Assembly (NCBI GenBank): GCA_014058105.1 | Contig: JACGCM010002456.1 | Coordinates: forward strand, 248,001 to 312,000 | DNA: 64,000 nucleotides | Source of the DNA: Kingdonia uniflora | Taxonomy: Eukaryota; Streptophyta; Magnoliopsida; Ranunculales; Circaeasteraceae | Reading direction: 5' to 3' | Shown here: piece by piece, positions 51,165 through 64,000 of the stretch | Position numbering within the stretch: position 1 is the first letter of the stretch | Layout of the letters: each line of letters starts with the position of its first letter | The notes under the pieces: generated by a model | Told to the model about the DNA's origin: nothing | Database searches by the model: none | The model's input: only the letters and a program-made list of their open reading frames with translations | Translations under genes and position numbers: made by a program

Positions 51165-52346
51165 AAATCTAGTATTTCATTTTAGTTAAATGTTAATGAT
51201 ATTTTCTCATTGTTTACTTTATGTATCAAGATATGCAGTAAATTGATTGACGTTGCCATGCCCGAGATGATTGATGAACGAGCTATTAACATAAAACAGG
51301 AACTTGGGCATAGTAAAAGGATTGAGAATCATACTGAATCATGTAAAGAAAAAAATAAACTTTTCTCATTTCCGTTTCTCTTTCCAGTAACATGGCAAAA
51401 GGGGATCAATAATAGAGTGGGTCACTTGATGGTATCCTCCAGCCACATTTTTCTTTTGTTGCTATGTACTTGCAGTATAAAAAGGGGTATGGGAGAGTCA
51501 ATGGTCAAGAGCAGAATGCTTCCAAACTTGGTTACCTTTCAAATTTTCCACAAGACTGTGGTTTAAGTTTTGCAGTTGTGTGAGTGGACTGTGTTGTACT
51601 TATTGTCGTGGGTTCCTGTGGAAACTAGAAATAGATATTATTAGTATTAATCCATCCTCATTCTCAAAAAATAAAAAAAGTTTATCTTTAGAAGTATGTG
51701 GGTTGCAAAGAAAATAAAGAAAGAATGCAATTCTCCATATAGTGATAGTGAGAGAGAATTGAAAGGTTTGGTGTTTGAAATGGAAGTTTGGTGCTCCTTT
51801 AGAGTCTCCTTTTTTAGGGTTCCCGAATCCGTCCCCAACAAAGTTTACAGGATATGTGATCACAATTTTGCAAAATATTCAAATATTGGAAATGGTTCTA
51901 AGGATATATTTTGTCGTGATTGTTGAGTCAATATTTGGCATTATAAAATTGATTGGTGAAAGAAACGAGTAGCTACAGTGGGGTCTCTCCTCTAGAAAAC
52001 TGAATAATCTTGGAAGAAACTTCTAATTAATTTTATAATCTATCACTATTCCTCAGGTAGCTCCGTCACTGCTCCCCACGCTTGGATCACACATTAGACT
52101 CCCCAAAATACTCTTAGTAGAGCCGTAATTGTGGCAAAGAAAGAAAAGAAAAATGCAAATTGAGTTGCTGTTATTGGTTGGTGCTGCTCTTCTACTTTCA
52201 CTTCTTCAACTGTGTAATTCCAGGGGTGTTTGCTCCGAGAGCTTCAAGTGTGGTGATGATGCTTACTCGTTTCCTTTTTGGGGAAATAATCGTCCACCTT
52301 ATTGTGGAGTGATCGGGCTTGAACTCAATTGCCGAGATTTCTATGG
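51165..52346 (+). pseudogene. LRK10L/WAK-type receptor kinase, first exon fragment 3, cut by duplication junction
   Basis: The upstream part repeats 48945-49400 and 44200-44330 (phrases AGAGTCAATGGTCAA, CATAGTAAAAGGATTGAG). From 52154 the frame reads a clean signal peptide MQIELLLLVGAALLLSLLQLCNS, then CSESFKCGDDAYSFPFWGNNRPPYCGVIGLELNC. This is the best preserved GUB_WAK_bind start of the three. It stops at NCRDFYGHI, where sequence from RuvB-like 1 intron 5 is joined at about 52347. Nothing of the extracellular C-terminal part, membrane span or kinase remains. Confidence 0.72.
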
Positions 52347-52434
52347 GCATATATAAAGGTGGGATTTTCTGGCATCAGTATTTTGGTCAAGTTTTGTATT
52401 GGTGATCACCACAAAGTCCTATTTATGAAAATGA

Positions 52435-54071
<1,637 letters not shown>

Positions 54072-54586
54072 CCTAGGAAAAATAGAGATTACTGATATGG
54101 AATGTTTTTCGTACATGAACCGTGCTTTAGAGAGCTCGCTGTCTCCTATAGTAATTTTTGCTACAAATAGAGGGATATGTAATGTGAGGTACATAGTTCC
54201 TTCCCATGTCCTTTTATGTGTTAATATGAGCAAAATATGTTTTTGTAATTCTGAGCTGTGTGATATTTATTTGCAGAGGAACTGATACAAGTAGTCCTCA
54301 TGGCATACCTGTTGATTTGTTAGATTAGTAATTATACGCACGGAAACATATGGACCTGCTGAAATGATACAGGTATGTGATAATATTACTGAAATTTCTG
54401 TCTAAGCTATTAAAAAGGTATATTACCAATTGTTCAGCTCTCACTTCTGGATGCTGTTTTGCTAGATATTAGCCATTCGTGCGCAGGTTGAAGAACTCAC
54501 TATTGACGAGGAAAACCTAGCTTACCTTGGGGAGATCGGGCAACAAGTCTCCTTAAGGTCCGTGTTATGTTACATATCACCATTTG

Positions 54587-55058
54587 TAATCCACAATACG
54601 ATGAAGAAGCTCTAGTTAGCTGAAAAGTCTGAAAAACACAAATTTGATGGGAAAAATAAGCTTCAATTGCTTAAAAAAATGAGCTTAACCTAGATTTAAC
54701 CTTGCCTAATTTTGCCATTTATAGAAGGTTACAAACCCTAGTTACAATTATCTCAGATCTAAAGGAAACTCTAAAACAATGATCTACGTCTAGATAATTA
54801 ACTCTAGCCTAGGCTTGCCCTTTATAGAGGTTACAAGTCCTAGATACAATCCAACTCTAATCCAACTCTAAAAGGTATTTAAAACTCTTACTAGAACTAG
54901 AATTACAATAGTCGTTCAAACGAACCCATAGGCCGTTCGAACGACCGAACACCTCCCCTGGAATTTTGGCCCAAGGGTTCAAGTCGTTCGAACGACTCTC
55001 AACCTCGTTTGAACGACTTTGGTAAAAACTCCAGTTTCTCCTAGATCCTCCTGAATCA
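54587..55058. mobile_element. Solo LTR of the TCGTTCGAACGA family, TSD ATTTG
   Basis: Comparison with the uninterrupted first copy (CACCATTTGACCTCC at 34327) shows an exact insertion after ATTTG (54582-54586), with ATTTG repeated at 55059-55063. Ends are TAATCCACAATACG...GATCCTCCTGAATCA. Palindromic motifs lie at about 54911-55015 around GGAATTTTGGCCCA. It inserted after the segmental duplication. Confidence 0.93.
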
Positions 55059-55930
55059 ATTTGACCTCCAAAAAATAAACATATCACCATTTGTATTTTG
55101 GGCAATTGCATATATTACGATGCACAGAGAACCTATCGAAGGGTTCCAATCTCATTGAGATATTTGAGCTAAATACCTTATTATATATAGTACCTAAGTG
55201 CATTTCTAATCTAGGTGTGGCCTTATCTTACTTTAAGTTAAGAAAATTATATTATATATGCCATTTGATATACTATAAAAAAAATAAAAAATCTTTTGGC
55301 GATACTAAATACCGTAAATTAAATTATTTTAGCTACTGACTAGTAGTGACATATGGCTCCACTGTTCTATGGGATTAACTTCTATTAGAAGTAGGCACTT
55401 GCAGCCAGATGGCCTTTTACCATATTAGATTACCTTTATTCACCTATTTTGTGATGCCGAGTACTTAATTCATGATATTCTTCTTACATTGTTCAGGCAC
55501 GCTGTTCAGCTTTTATCTCCAGCCAGCATCGTGGCTAAAATGAATGGCCGTGATACCATTTGCAAGGTATTACCATCTTTTCATGTTTCTGTTGTTTATT
55601 ACAGGATTTTAAGTTTGAGTAGCATTTCAGTATTTCTGTTGGTTTCTTGAAATGATGATTCTCAAAATAATTTTGACAGAGGCTTTATTTGTTACTTGAG
55701 AACTGGATGTAATTTTTATCATATTGAGTATTGTATTTTGAATCTTTGATGGATACTTGAATCTTGGATATTTCAAAGACTCCATATTTTCAGACTGAAA
55801 CAAAATACACTATGCTTCAAATGAATTTGCTCCTCATATAAAACCTAAATGGGACCCTCTCCCAAGATATTTGGAAGATGGAAACATGCTTTTACATCTC
55901 TCTCTTTCTCTGTCTCTGACTCTCTGTGAC

Positions 55931-57982
55931 ATGGAGATGGAGGTCCAGTGGAAGTTCTCATCCTCTGTAGACACCCATTGCAGAAAGGCGAAGATACCGG
56001 GATTTCGAACATGGAATCTTCAGCAAAATATGGTAGCAATCAGCTTAAGAAACATGTACAACATAACCTCAACGAATTTGTGTATATTTGTCCATTGCTT
56101 TTCATTTATTCATGATCTTCTTCTGCATGTTCTCTTTACCAGAAACTATACCACCAGTGGGCTACACAGGAAGACGAGATCTTCCCGGTTAAATCAAACA
56201 TTTCTTATTAGAGCAGTCAAGAACACCGAGGAATCGGTAGAGGTTCTTGGCGGCGATTACGAGAAGAAGGGGACTATAGTGGGAGCAGTAGCTTTGATAA
56301 TTGGTACCAGTATTGGCTCCGGGATACTTGCGATACCAAAGAGCACTTCCCCTGCAGTACTATCTCAATCTCTCTTATGCACAACACATGCACACATATG
56401 TATCTGTAACACTCTTGGTGTTTCTACAATGCAGGGGTTCATTCCAAGCGCGGTAACTATGATACTTTGTTGGGCATTTCTCCTAGTGGAAGCTCTCTTG
56501 CTCGCCGAAATCAATGTGGCTCTTTTGAGTAGGAAAACAAAGAGGAGAAAGGACGAAGAGCTCGAGGTAATCTCCATAAGAACCATGGCACAAGAAACAT
56601 TAGGAGAATGGGGCGGTAATTTAGCCACCGTTAACTATGTTTTCTTAGGTTACACTACCATGGTGGCCTATACGTCCAAGGCCGGAGACATCCTCTATCA
56701 TTTTCTTAATGTCCCGTCTTCCATCTCGGGATTCTTTTTCACGGCAGTGTTTACTGTACTTATTTCTGTTGGAGGGACTCGTGTCACGGATCAAGTTAAC
56801 CAATGGCTCACTGTGACTATGATAGGTACAAATTTTTGTATAACGACTAATTGACACTTGTTGGAAAATAGCTGACGGATCGTAATGATTTTACAGGGTT
56901 ACTAGTTGGGATTGAAGTGTTGGCTGTACAATTTGGAGGATGGTCGGGGCTAGAAACATTGGGCAATTGGGATAAAGTTCCGACAACTATCCCTGTGATC
57001 GTTTTCACTTTGGTCTATCACGACCTATCACCGGGTAAAATAAAACTTCCCCTCACCCACTAGTTAAGCTTTTTGAAACACGATTAATTTGGTTATTTTT
57101 CCTCTTCCTATTGTAGTTATTTGTGCGTATCTAGGTGGGGATTTAGCGCGAATAAGGACTTCGGTTGTACTAGGAAGCCTTGTGCCACTCCTGATTCTGC
57201 TTGTTTGGGATGCCGTTGTGTTAGGCCTCTCAGCTCATACTAATCAGCTGATCGACCCTATTGAATTGCTTAAGAGGTTTGTCTGAGAAAGTTATTATCA
57301 GAGACCAAATGCTGCTATCTAAACGCAATGATAGTTTTCTTTTTCAGGTTGAGATGGGATGGTATTTCGGTAATGGTAGAAGCCTTTTCGCTTCTGGCAG
57401 TTGGAACATCTTTAATCGGCACACTTTTGGGCTTCTCTTGCTTTTTCTCAGAGCAACTCAATAAATTCCCTCGACTTGGGAGGAGCTATGCCTATGATTC
57501 TAGTGTTTTAGGAGAGGTCAATACACTAATTGGCCTGAAAAATTGGTGGGAAAGTAACGAAGTTAATTTCGCAGCAACAGCGATTGCAGTGGCTCCACCT
57601 CTGTTCATATCTACCACAGTTCCGGATGCCTTCGCCGTTGCTACCAACATTGCTGTAAGAACTAGCTATGGCACATTAATATATGGAGTTTTTTTTTTAT
57701 TTTTTTTTTAACAATTAGGATTGATTTGAAAATGTTTTTGATTAGGGAGGTTATTGCATGACGATGTTGTATGGAGTTCTTCCACCAGCAATGGCATGGG
57801 CTATGTATAAACGATCATTGGACAATGAAGATGGTGGAGACAACAAAGGACTTGAGAACATGGAGGACAATGGGGAAATGTTATTATCAAATGCGAAGCC
57901 TGTACTTGTAGGAGTGGGAGTATTTGCATGTGGGATTGTTATAGAACAAGCGCTACAAGATATCTTAGCATTGTATCAGTAA
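55931..57982 (+). CDS. Tryptophan/tyrosine permease family transporter, intact copy
   Basis: Exons: 55931-56356, 56435-56825, 56897-57034, 57117-57276, 57348-57654 and 57746-57982. All have GT-AG introns with consistent phases and give about 552 residues. The N-terminal ~95 residues are basic and Ser-rich, a plausible plastid transit peptide. After DYEKKGTIVGAVALIIGTSIGSGILAIP the family signature runs through CWAFLLVEALLLAEINVAL, LGYTTMVAYTSKAG, VFTVLISVGG, GIEVLAVQFGGW and YGVLPPAMAWAMYKRS. About eleven membrane segments can be traced. Plant members are thought to move aromatic amino acids across the plastid envelope. Intron 1 (78 bp) is open in frame and was called because known relatives read SPAGF at that point. 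A further small intron around 56031-56142 is possible. This is the only open copy in the window. Confidence 0.87.
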
Positions 57983-58281
57983 GAGTCACAAAAGAAGCTT
58001 TCACGGAATCTCAAACAGAGTAAAGATCGGTATATTTAATTTAGATGGGAACCTCAAAATTTCACGGCAAATGAGAAACTGCAATTCATGTTGGAAGCTC
58101 GAATTTTTAAAAAACTGACATTACAAGATTTATTGGAAAATAAATACTATGATTCGAGGTCTGACCTTATGAGTTACATGAGAGCTAGAACAATAGCATC
58201 CTCTTCCTCATACACTGATTTAAAGTTCAGAGACAAACAATGCCATTTCTTTGAAATAAGGTGTTCTCCGAAAAATAATAC

Positions 58282-59746
58282 TTAATTCTTTAGAGTTGTC
58301 ACTTGACGTAGAAGCATGTTGACAACTTCATGGGATATCCTCTCAGCCTCGGATTTCAGGTGACTTATCTTATCTGCAGTGTCCACCTCAAGGCGCTTCA
58401 CATTCGCACCCGAATCTCCACTAGTCTGTTAAATAATTGTAAAAGAGTAGAGTAAAACAGGGTTTTGTCCGAATGAAATAGGTAATGTGGTAGTAAATAC
58501 CAATTAACGACCTAATTAAACTGATAAAGTTGGGAAGCTCCTCGGGATATAAAAATTCTCGAGTTCAGACGTACTTATATTATATCTCATCTTACAAGGG
58601 CCTAAACTGTCTTAGATCAAAAAGGTATATCCAAGTCTTTGACAATGGAGAGGGATATCTCTAACAACACTTTTACTATCAAATAAAAGTGATAGTGCAA
58701 GAGATAGAAAGGGAAAGTAAAGTGAAATCTCTATCCTTGATATTTTAGGTTACATAATTAAACAAATAACATGGAGTTGATCAACATAGTCTTCAGAACA
58801 AATCGAGAACAAACTTCCTTTTAGTAGAGAATATAGATATATCGCTAGTTTTTCCAATTTTAATTTAGTTGGGTTTTACTATCAAACCCAACAAGGAGAC
58901 CAGGATACAGAACTTTGTGAGACACATCAAGAAGCTCAAAACAAACTGTTGGGAAAACCGAGGGGGTAAATCGCACACGGAAGCACAATACGATCAGCAA
59001 GAACTCAAAGAACCAACCCTAACCAAAGAGAATTCGAATAAAGGCAATAAAAACACAACACAATGTTTAATTAGGTGGAAACCCTAAACAGGATCAAAAC
59101 CACCACCACCCCGACAAGCAGGACGAATTTATTATCACACTAAGGGTTACAAAAGGTTACAGAGATCACTCAAACCTCACCTCTACCCTTACAGATAATC
59201 CCAGCAAGAAACCCGAGAAAGAAAACCCAAGAAACCTCTCCAGAGCTAAACCCTAGATTTCTCCATTTTCTCTCTCTATCTCTTTTTCACAATACAGATG
59301 CATTTAACATACACTCTCTATTTATAGACTTTCCATTAGGTCATATCCGAAATACGCATCACGAGATAATCTATCGCTTTGGATTAAATCCCCTTCAAAA
59401 CGAATTTAGAAACAAACAAACAAAACCAAAGTCGTTCGAATGAGTCATGAGGTCGTTCTAACGAATTAGACAATCCCCTAGAATTTTGGCCCAAGCGCTA
59501 TTTTCGTTCGAACGACTTCCCACTCGTTCGAACGACTTCAACAATTTTTGAGCCGTATTCCTAACACAAATATGGAATCGACAATAGACCATTTATACGG
59601 AAAATAACTCCACTGTAAAGAAAATGATAACTGACATTATCATACCTCTGAAACTTTTTTCTGGAACCCAGCTTCCATTTGAGCACGATATTGGGCAATC
59701 TCCTTCTCAGCCTCATCTTTGGCTTCTTTTAGTCTAGCCATTTTTG
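58282..59746 (-). pseudogene. V-ATPase subunit G copy 2, lacks exon 1
   Basis: Exon 2 (59746-59646) and exon 3 (58425-58282) are kept with intact splice sites and reading frame. The duplication ends in intron 1, so exon 1 with the start codon is absent, and LINE sequence follows. A solo LTR sits in intron 2. No complete subunit G can be made unless a new 5' exon has been recruited. Confidence 0.88.
58947..59566. mobile_element. Solo LTR related to element A, TSD CAAAC/CAAAT
   Basis: It begins TGTTGGGAAAACCG and ends CGTATTCCTAACA. It shares the whole layout of the element A LTR (19839-20412), including the phrases AATGTTTAA-TTAGGTGGAAACC and CACCTCTACCCTTACAGATAATCC. The first copy of the duplication reads AAAACAAACATGG without it. 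The flanks are CAAAC (58942-58946) and CAAAT (59567-59571). It inserted after the duplication. TCGTTCGAACGA motifs lie at about 59430-59540. Confidence 0.9.
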
Positions 59747-59935
59747 CTGAGGAAAAAGAAGAATGATAAATCAGAAAAAACACAATCATGTTGAGTTCAC
59801 ACGAAAATTAGTAAAAACAATATACCCCAATGATACAACTAGACGATAATGATTTTAATAGATGAATTTCACAAAGTTGGGAATGTACCTCCAAAACAAA
59901 AAATAAACAAGAAAATGAATTATGACTCAAGGAAA

Positions 59936-61469
59936 TGCACAAACTTTCCATCGGATTATTAAGCATATTTTTAGCCTCCTTCAGACGTAGAAAGGTAAAC
60001 TCCTATCCCAGGCTGGGCGTACTATCCTCATTAAATCGGTAACCTCGGCTGTTCCAGTGTATCAAATGTTCTGTTTTGCACTTCCCAAATCTACGTGCAA
60101 AAGCATTAATGGGCTTCAACGGGATTTCTGGTGGGGAAAAAGGGCAGAGGCGAGGAAACCTTTGTATCTTAAAAAATAGAAAGAGGTTTGCCGCCTGAAG
60201 AGGGAAGGGGGTATAGGGATCAGAAAGGCAGAGATGACAAACAAGGCACACTTGCCCAAATTGGTCTGGCGGCTCCATCAGAAGCCGAATGACCTCTGGG
60301 GACAAGTGTTGAAGGCCAAATATTTCCCGAGGTGTTGTGTTCTGCAGGTTCCCCCAAAAGTGGATGCATCTTGGACTTGGAGAAGTATTTTTTCTGCAAT
60401 CGATATCATTAATGCCCATTCTTGCTGGCAGGTTCGAATGGGTTTCCAGATTCGCTTTGGAATGATTCTTGGATTCCGGCGATGCCTGGCTGGAGACCTA
60501 CCCCTAGGGAGAATATCTGTCTGGGGGATCAGCTTGTTTGGGTTAGCCAGTTTATTGAACCTATTAGGCGGACTTGGCGCAGGGATGAGTTAAGCCTATG
60601 GTGTGACGCTGAGTCGGTCAATGTGATATCTCAGGTTTTTATCCCTTAGGAGGGTGAATCGGATGACCTAAAATGGTGCCCATCTAAGGACGGGAAATTT
60701 TCAATTAAATCTGCCTATCGGGCGATCTTGGCGGGTACCGTGGTTGATCCGGTGCTGGCACCTCCCTTTCTGATGTTGAAAATCTGGCACAATAGGGCGA
60801 CACCCCGGGCCCAATTATTTGCCTGGAAGTGTTTTCAGGACCTGGTTCCTTGTCGGGCCAAGATTGGGGAGCGGATAGGTTTAACTGATATATCTTGTCC
60901 CCTCTGTTCTGCCCCTGAGGAGACTTTACATCATCTCCTTCTTAAGTGTCCCTTCACGAGGGCGGTTTGGTTTGGCACGTTTCTGGGGGTATGATCCACC
61001 TTTTTGAAAAAAAAATTCCGTTGGAGTGGATCACAATGTGGTTCGAACCACTTTTGGTTTGGCCTTTAGACAGGGAGGTTTGGTCTAGAGTGGTGTTCTC
61101 CCTTTATTGGTTTATTTGGAAGGCCCGGTGTGATTGAGTATTTCAATCGACTAGTTTGGATCCGACTCGGTTATCAGAAAAAATTAACAAAATGTTATAT
61201 GATGATCCGTTTTCTCGTCTCGATCGATTGAATATCAAGGTTTCCTGGGCTCCCCCGAACTTAGGATGGGCCAAAATAAATGTTGACGCCTCTTACTGTA
61301 AGGATAAATATTATAATCACATTGACTTTGTTTCCCGTAATGCTCATAATATCCTTGTTGCAGCCCGAGTATCATCCTGCAGATTTACGAGCAACGAAGA
61401 GGGGGAAGCATTAGCGGTCCTGGGTGGTGTTTTTTGGGCTCGTGAGCAGGGTTTTTTGCGGGTGATAGT
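59936..61469 (+). pseudogene. 5'-truncated LINE: reverse transcriptase end, zf-RVT and RNase H
   Basis: Plus-strand frames give the late RT region (LSQAGRTILIKSV...VPVYQMFCFALPK, FWWGKRAEARKPL), then GGIGIRKAEMTNKAHLPKLVWRL. The zf-RVT zinc region follows (LKIWHNRATPRAQLFAWKC...CPLCSAPEETLHHLLLKCPFTRAVWF, about 60765-60985). The start of an RNase H-like domain (WAKINVDASYCKDK...NEEGEALAVLGGVFWAREQGF, about 61270-61460) is cut by the gypsy LTR at 61470. There are several stops and frameshifts. Endonuclease and RT catalytic parts are missing, as usual for 5'-truncated L1-like elements. Confidence 0.85.
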
Positions 61470-62226
61470 TGTGAGGGCTTATTTCTAATCCCTGTACTGA
61501 GTCCGATATTCAAACTCACATAACTCGAATAAACATATTGATAACCAATCAAGGACTAAAGGCAATGAGATCGTAATACAGACTTCCTCACCTACAGCTC
61601 GGGGATGACAAAACATCTAATAACATCGCGCTACAGAAGATACTCATCCACTTATCGACAGTTCGAATACACACGAACACTATTAGAGATCGCATCTTCA
61701 TCAACAGTTCGAAGATATCAAAGCATCCTGTGACTTCGCCCTACAGAAGATACTCCTCCATTTGTCAGCAGATCGCATGCACGCGAGCATCACATGAGAT
61801 CATATCTTCCTATCGGTCTGAAGCTACAACTAAAGAATGTTAATAGATCCGTTACAGATCAACAAGTATCAAGACGTTACAAAAATCCACCATGAAGACT
61901 CATCAAAACCTGATATTGTAACGTCCATCATCAATGTAAGCAACGGTCATATTATAAGACCTGTAAATAAGACTAGATAGCTACGAATTAGGGGGGGACT
62001 GCTCAGAGATCTTTTCTACATCTCTCTATCCCTTTTTGTAATAGCTAGCAGTTTAAATATACCTCTATCTCTTTCTAAAATCCTCAGGAGAGGTAGTGGT
62101 TTTTAACCCATTCAAGGGTTTTCCACGCTAAATCTAGTATTGTTTACTTCCCGTTCATAACTAAACACCCTAGATTTTGAAGGTGTAAAGCGCTATCTTC
62201 GTACAATACAAAAATAGGTTATTACA
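61470..62226 (+). repeat. 5' LTR of the terminal gypsy element
   Basis: 757 bp, TGTGAGGG...TACA. It contains short internal repeats around 61600-61800 (the phrase CTACAGAAGATACTC occurs twice, at about 61631 and 61741). Confidence 0.8.
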
Positions 62227-62302
62227 TTTGGCGCCATCTGTGGGAACGAAGATTGCACTCAGCGTTCTCTGATCCAGTTTTCACCACATTTATCTTTGAA
62301 AG

Positions 62303-63850
62303 ATGGCAAATCAAGACAAATCACACCACGCCCTGCCTGACACTGCTGAAGGAGTGACGGATCTGCGAACGGTTGTGCAGACAAAAATCGAGCGACGAAT
62401 GGAGAAATAGCTCGCCAACATGAAGGATAGTACTATCAGGGAACTACAAGCTCAAATAATGGCAAATCCGAGATAGCAAAACGCTCTGCCCGCCGCCTCG
62501 AGAATATTAGTCCATGGTCACCTGGGACATCAAGGTAGAAATACCGCGCTTCCTCAGATTCAGCAAGAACCAGTCCTACCTCGGAGTTACATCAATCCAC
62601 CATTACCCGCTGGAGCGGTAATAGATCTACAGCCACAAGAGGAGCAAAGCAGGGAAAAACCCCAAATTTTAGTCTATGACCGCATGAGAGAAGCAACAGG
62701 GGAGCACAATCCTGCGATAGAACCAACAACAAGATGAACTGTCACGTCTCGATAGCACCTCACTCCAGAACAGGTGGACAAACGCATCAAAGAGCTCTTA
62801 GACGCTCAAATACTCAATAGGAGGAGCAACTATCCAAGGTTGCAGAAGAGTCCGCTCGCACAGGAGTTGCTAGACGAAGAAGTACCAACCAGTTTTTGCA
62901 CTCCAACGATTCAGAAATACGAAGTGGGGGATCCTGTGGAACACGTCCAAGAATTTCAACATTCTTTGGGACTATATTCCTCCTCTAACCACATCCTCTA
63001 CCGTTTATTCCCAACCAGCTTAAAAGGCGAGCCTCTACGATGGTTTCATACACTTGATGAAGGATCTATCCTTACCTTCGAGCAGCTTCGCGAACTGTTC
63101 GTCAAGAATTATTCGCATAATAAAGACAAGGAGGAAAGTCTTTACTCTTTGTTTAGTCTCAAGCAAGCACTAGGGGAAAGATTGGAGACATTTACCAGAA
63201 TTTTTTTTGGACTAGCTCGATAACCTCGACAAAAAGATCACGATCTCCACTTTTACCAATGTGTTACTCAGATGGACGAGTCAAGGAACATCTGATCCTC
63301 AACAAGCCACAGACATTAGAGGATATGATGGAAAAGGTCAACAATTTCATCGACCTCGAAAGACTGACGACTGAAAAACAAAAACCTTAGCGCATCGCTC
63401 TATCCACCAATGATCATACCGGAGAACGTACTCGCAACAGTAGTAAAGACTATGGAGGCGATAAGAAACGTTTCAAGTCCTATGATGATCAAACATGCCA
63501 AGGACAAAAGAGACCAGTTCCGCGCTTACCACAGTTGACAACTACTATTGCAAACATATATCCGCTACTGCAAAAGGATGAGCTCTTCAAAAATGCCAAT
63601 ACTCTTCAACCCATACCAGGAAAACCGTACTGCATTCACCACAAGATCCACCATCATGACACGGAACAATGTTTCGTGTTAAAACTTCTTCACTTAAGTA
63701 TATTTTCGCATGGTCGGATGCTCGAATATATTGTGGACGTAAAAAGTTACAAAGATGGCAGCTACAAAACTGAAATCACGGTCGTCCAGACTGACGAAGT
63801 GAATGAGGAAAAACATCTATACTTCATCGAGACTCAGACAGTCAGCCACT
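62303..63850 (+). pseudogene. Gypsy gag (broken)
   Basis: The gag start MANQDKSHHALPDTAEGVTDLR at 62303 meets a stop at about 62408. The core gag domain reads from 62774: PTIQKYEVGDPVEHVQEFQHSL, YRLFPTSLKGEPLRWFHTLDEGSI, TFEQLRELFVKNYS and LFSLKQALGERLETFTRIFF. It is then broken at 63223. Further on, GKPYCIHHKIHHHDTEQCFVLK (about 63620-63690) matches the conserved Cys/His stretch of this gag class. Several stops show that this copy is dead. Confidence 0.8.
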
Positions 63851-64000
63851 TTAATAGATCCAAATGCAGGCGCGTTGGACAATGTCATGATCTAACAATA
63901 GTAGATAAAGAAACTCATTTGTTGCCAGAATCCAGCAGCCGACGACCTGAGATTTCTTTCGAAGACTGTGACGTACGTCATGTCAACTTCCCGCATCACG

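Larger units (their letters stand above)
61470..64000 (+). mobile_element. Ty3/gypsy LTR element, 5' part, continues beyond the window
   Basis: The 5' LTR 61470-62226 (TGTGAGGGC...TTATTACA) is followed by TTTGGCGCCATCTGTGGGAA, the gypsy-type PBS, then gag. The 3' LTR and TSD are outside the window. The LTR shares the AGGTAGTGG/TTTTCCACGCTAAA region with the 44.7-47.7 kb element in opposite orientation, so these are related and this one could represent the autonomous type. It inserted into the LINE. Confidence 0.85.

Noticed and set aside
51210..51566. 118-codon frame upstream of receptor fragment 3 as a gene
   Set aside because: The matching upstream regions of the other fragments do not preserve the frame, so it looks like promoter or leader DNA of the receptor copies.
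56357..56434. Reading permease intron 1 as coding because it is open in frame
   Set aside because: Good GT-AG sites exist, and relatives in this family join directly at SPA|GF. The 26 extra residues would fall within the first membrane region.

Overview
The window is nuclear DNA of a flowering plant, most likely a eudicot. It holds spliced plant genes with GT-AG introns, a RuvB-like 1 ATPase, a V-ATPase subunit G of plant length, an aromatic amino acid permease of the plastid type and a class III patatin-like protein. These sit among dense Ty1/copia, Ty3/gypsy, LINE and MITE-like repeats. I cannot name the species, and I saw no bacterial, organellar or RNA genes. Boundaries of many mobile elements were fixed by eye from terminal TG..CA-like ends plus 5-bp target-site duplications (TSDs).

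Layout. 0.6-3.6 kb: patatin-like gene (minus, two exons). 4.5-6.1 kb: small foldback elements. 7.2-10.7 kb: decayed copia element (minus). 10.7-15.0 kb: complete non-autonomous gypsy-type LTR element (TSD ATTAT) carrying a 172-bp tandem array. 15.5-16.2 kb: solo LTR (TSD CCTTG). 16.6-19.7 kb: deleted gypsy element (TSD TGAAG). 19.8-27.8 kb: copia element A (TSD AGTTG) with a larger copia element B (TSD TACCC) nested in its LTR. 27.9-28.4 kb: Harbinger-like MITE. 29.6-35.0 kb: intact 12-exon RuvB-like 1 gene. 35.5-37.5 kb: permease pseudogene. 37.8-39.4 kb: intact V-ATPase subunit G gene (minus). 40.4-43 kb: GC-ended repeat element. 44-52.3 kb: three broken first exons of LRK10L/WAK-type receptor kinases, interrupted by an LTR element with a 47-bp tandem array, a solo LTR and a TRIM remnant. 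52.3-59.9 kb: second copy of the 33.2-38.9 kb gene block. 59.9-61.5 kb: 5'-truncated LINE. 61.5-64 kb: start of a gypsy element that runs off the window.

The main biological point is the segmental duplication. The block from RuvB-like 1 intron 5 to V-ATPase G intron 1 was copied about 19 kb downstream in direct orientation. The two copies then decayed reciprocally. The first copy keeps complete RuvB-like 1 and V-ATPase G genes, but its permease has a frameshift and a stop codon. The second copy keeps the only open permease, while its RuvB-like 1 and V-ATPase G parts are fragments. A second theme is a family of LTRs packed with the 12-bp palindrome TCGTTCGAACGA. A third is non-autonomous gypsy-type elements whose interior has been replaced by tandem arrays.

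I found no evidence for a wholly new molecular system. The most promising leads are the reciprocal decay, the palindrome clusters and the satellite-like arrays inside retroelements.
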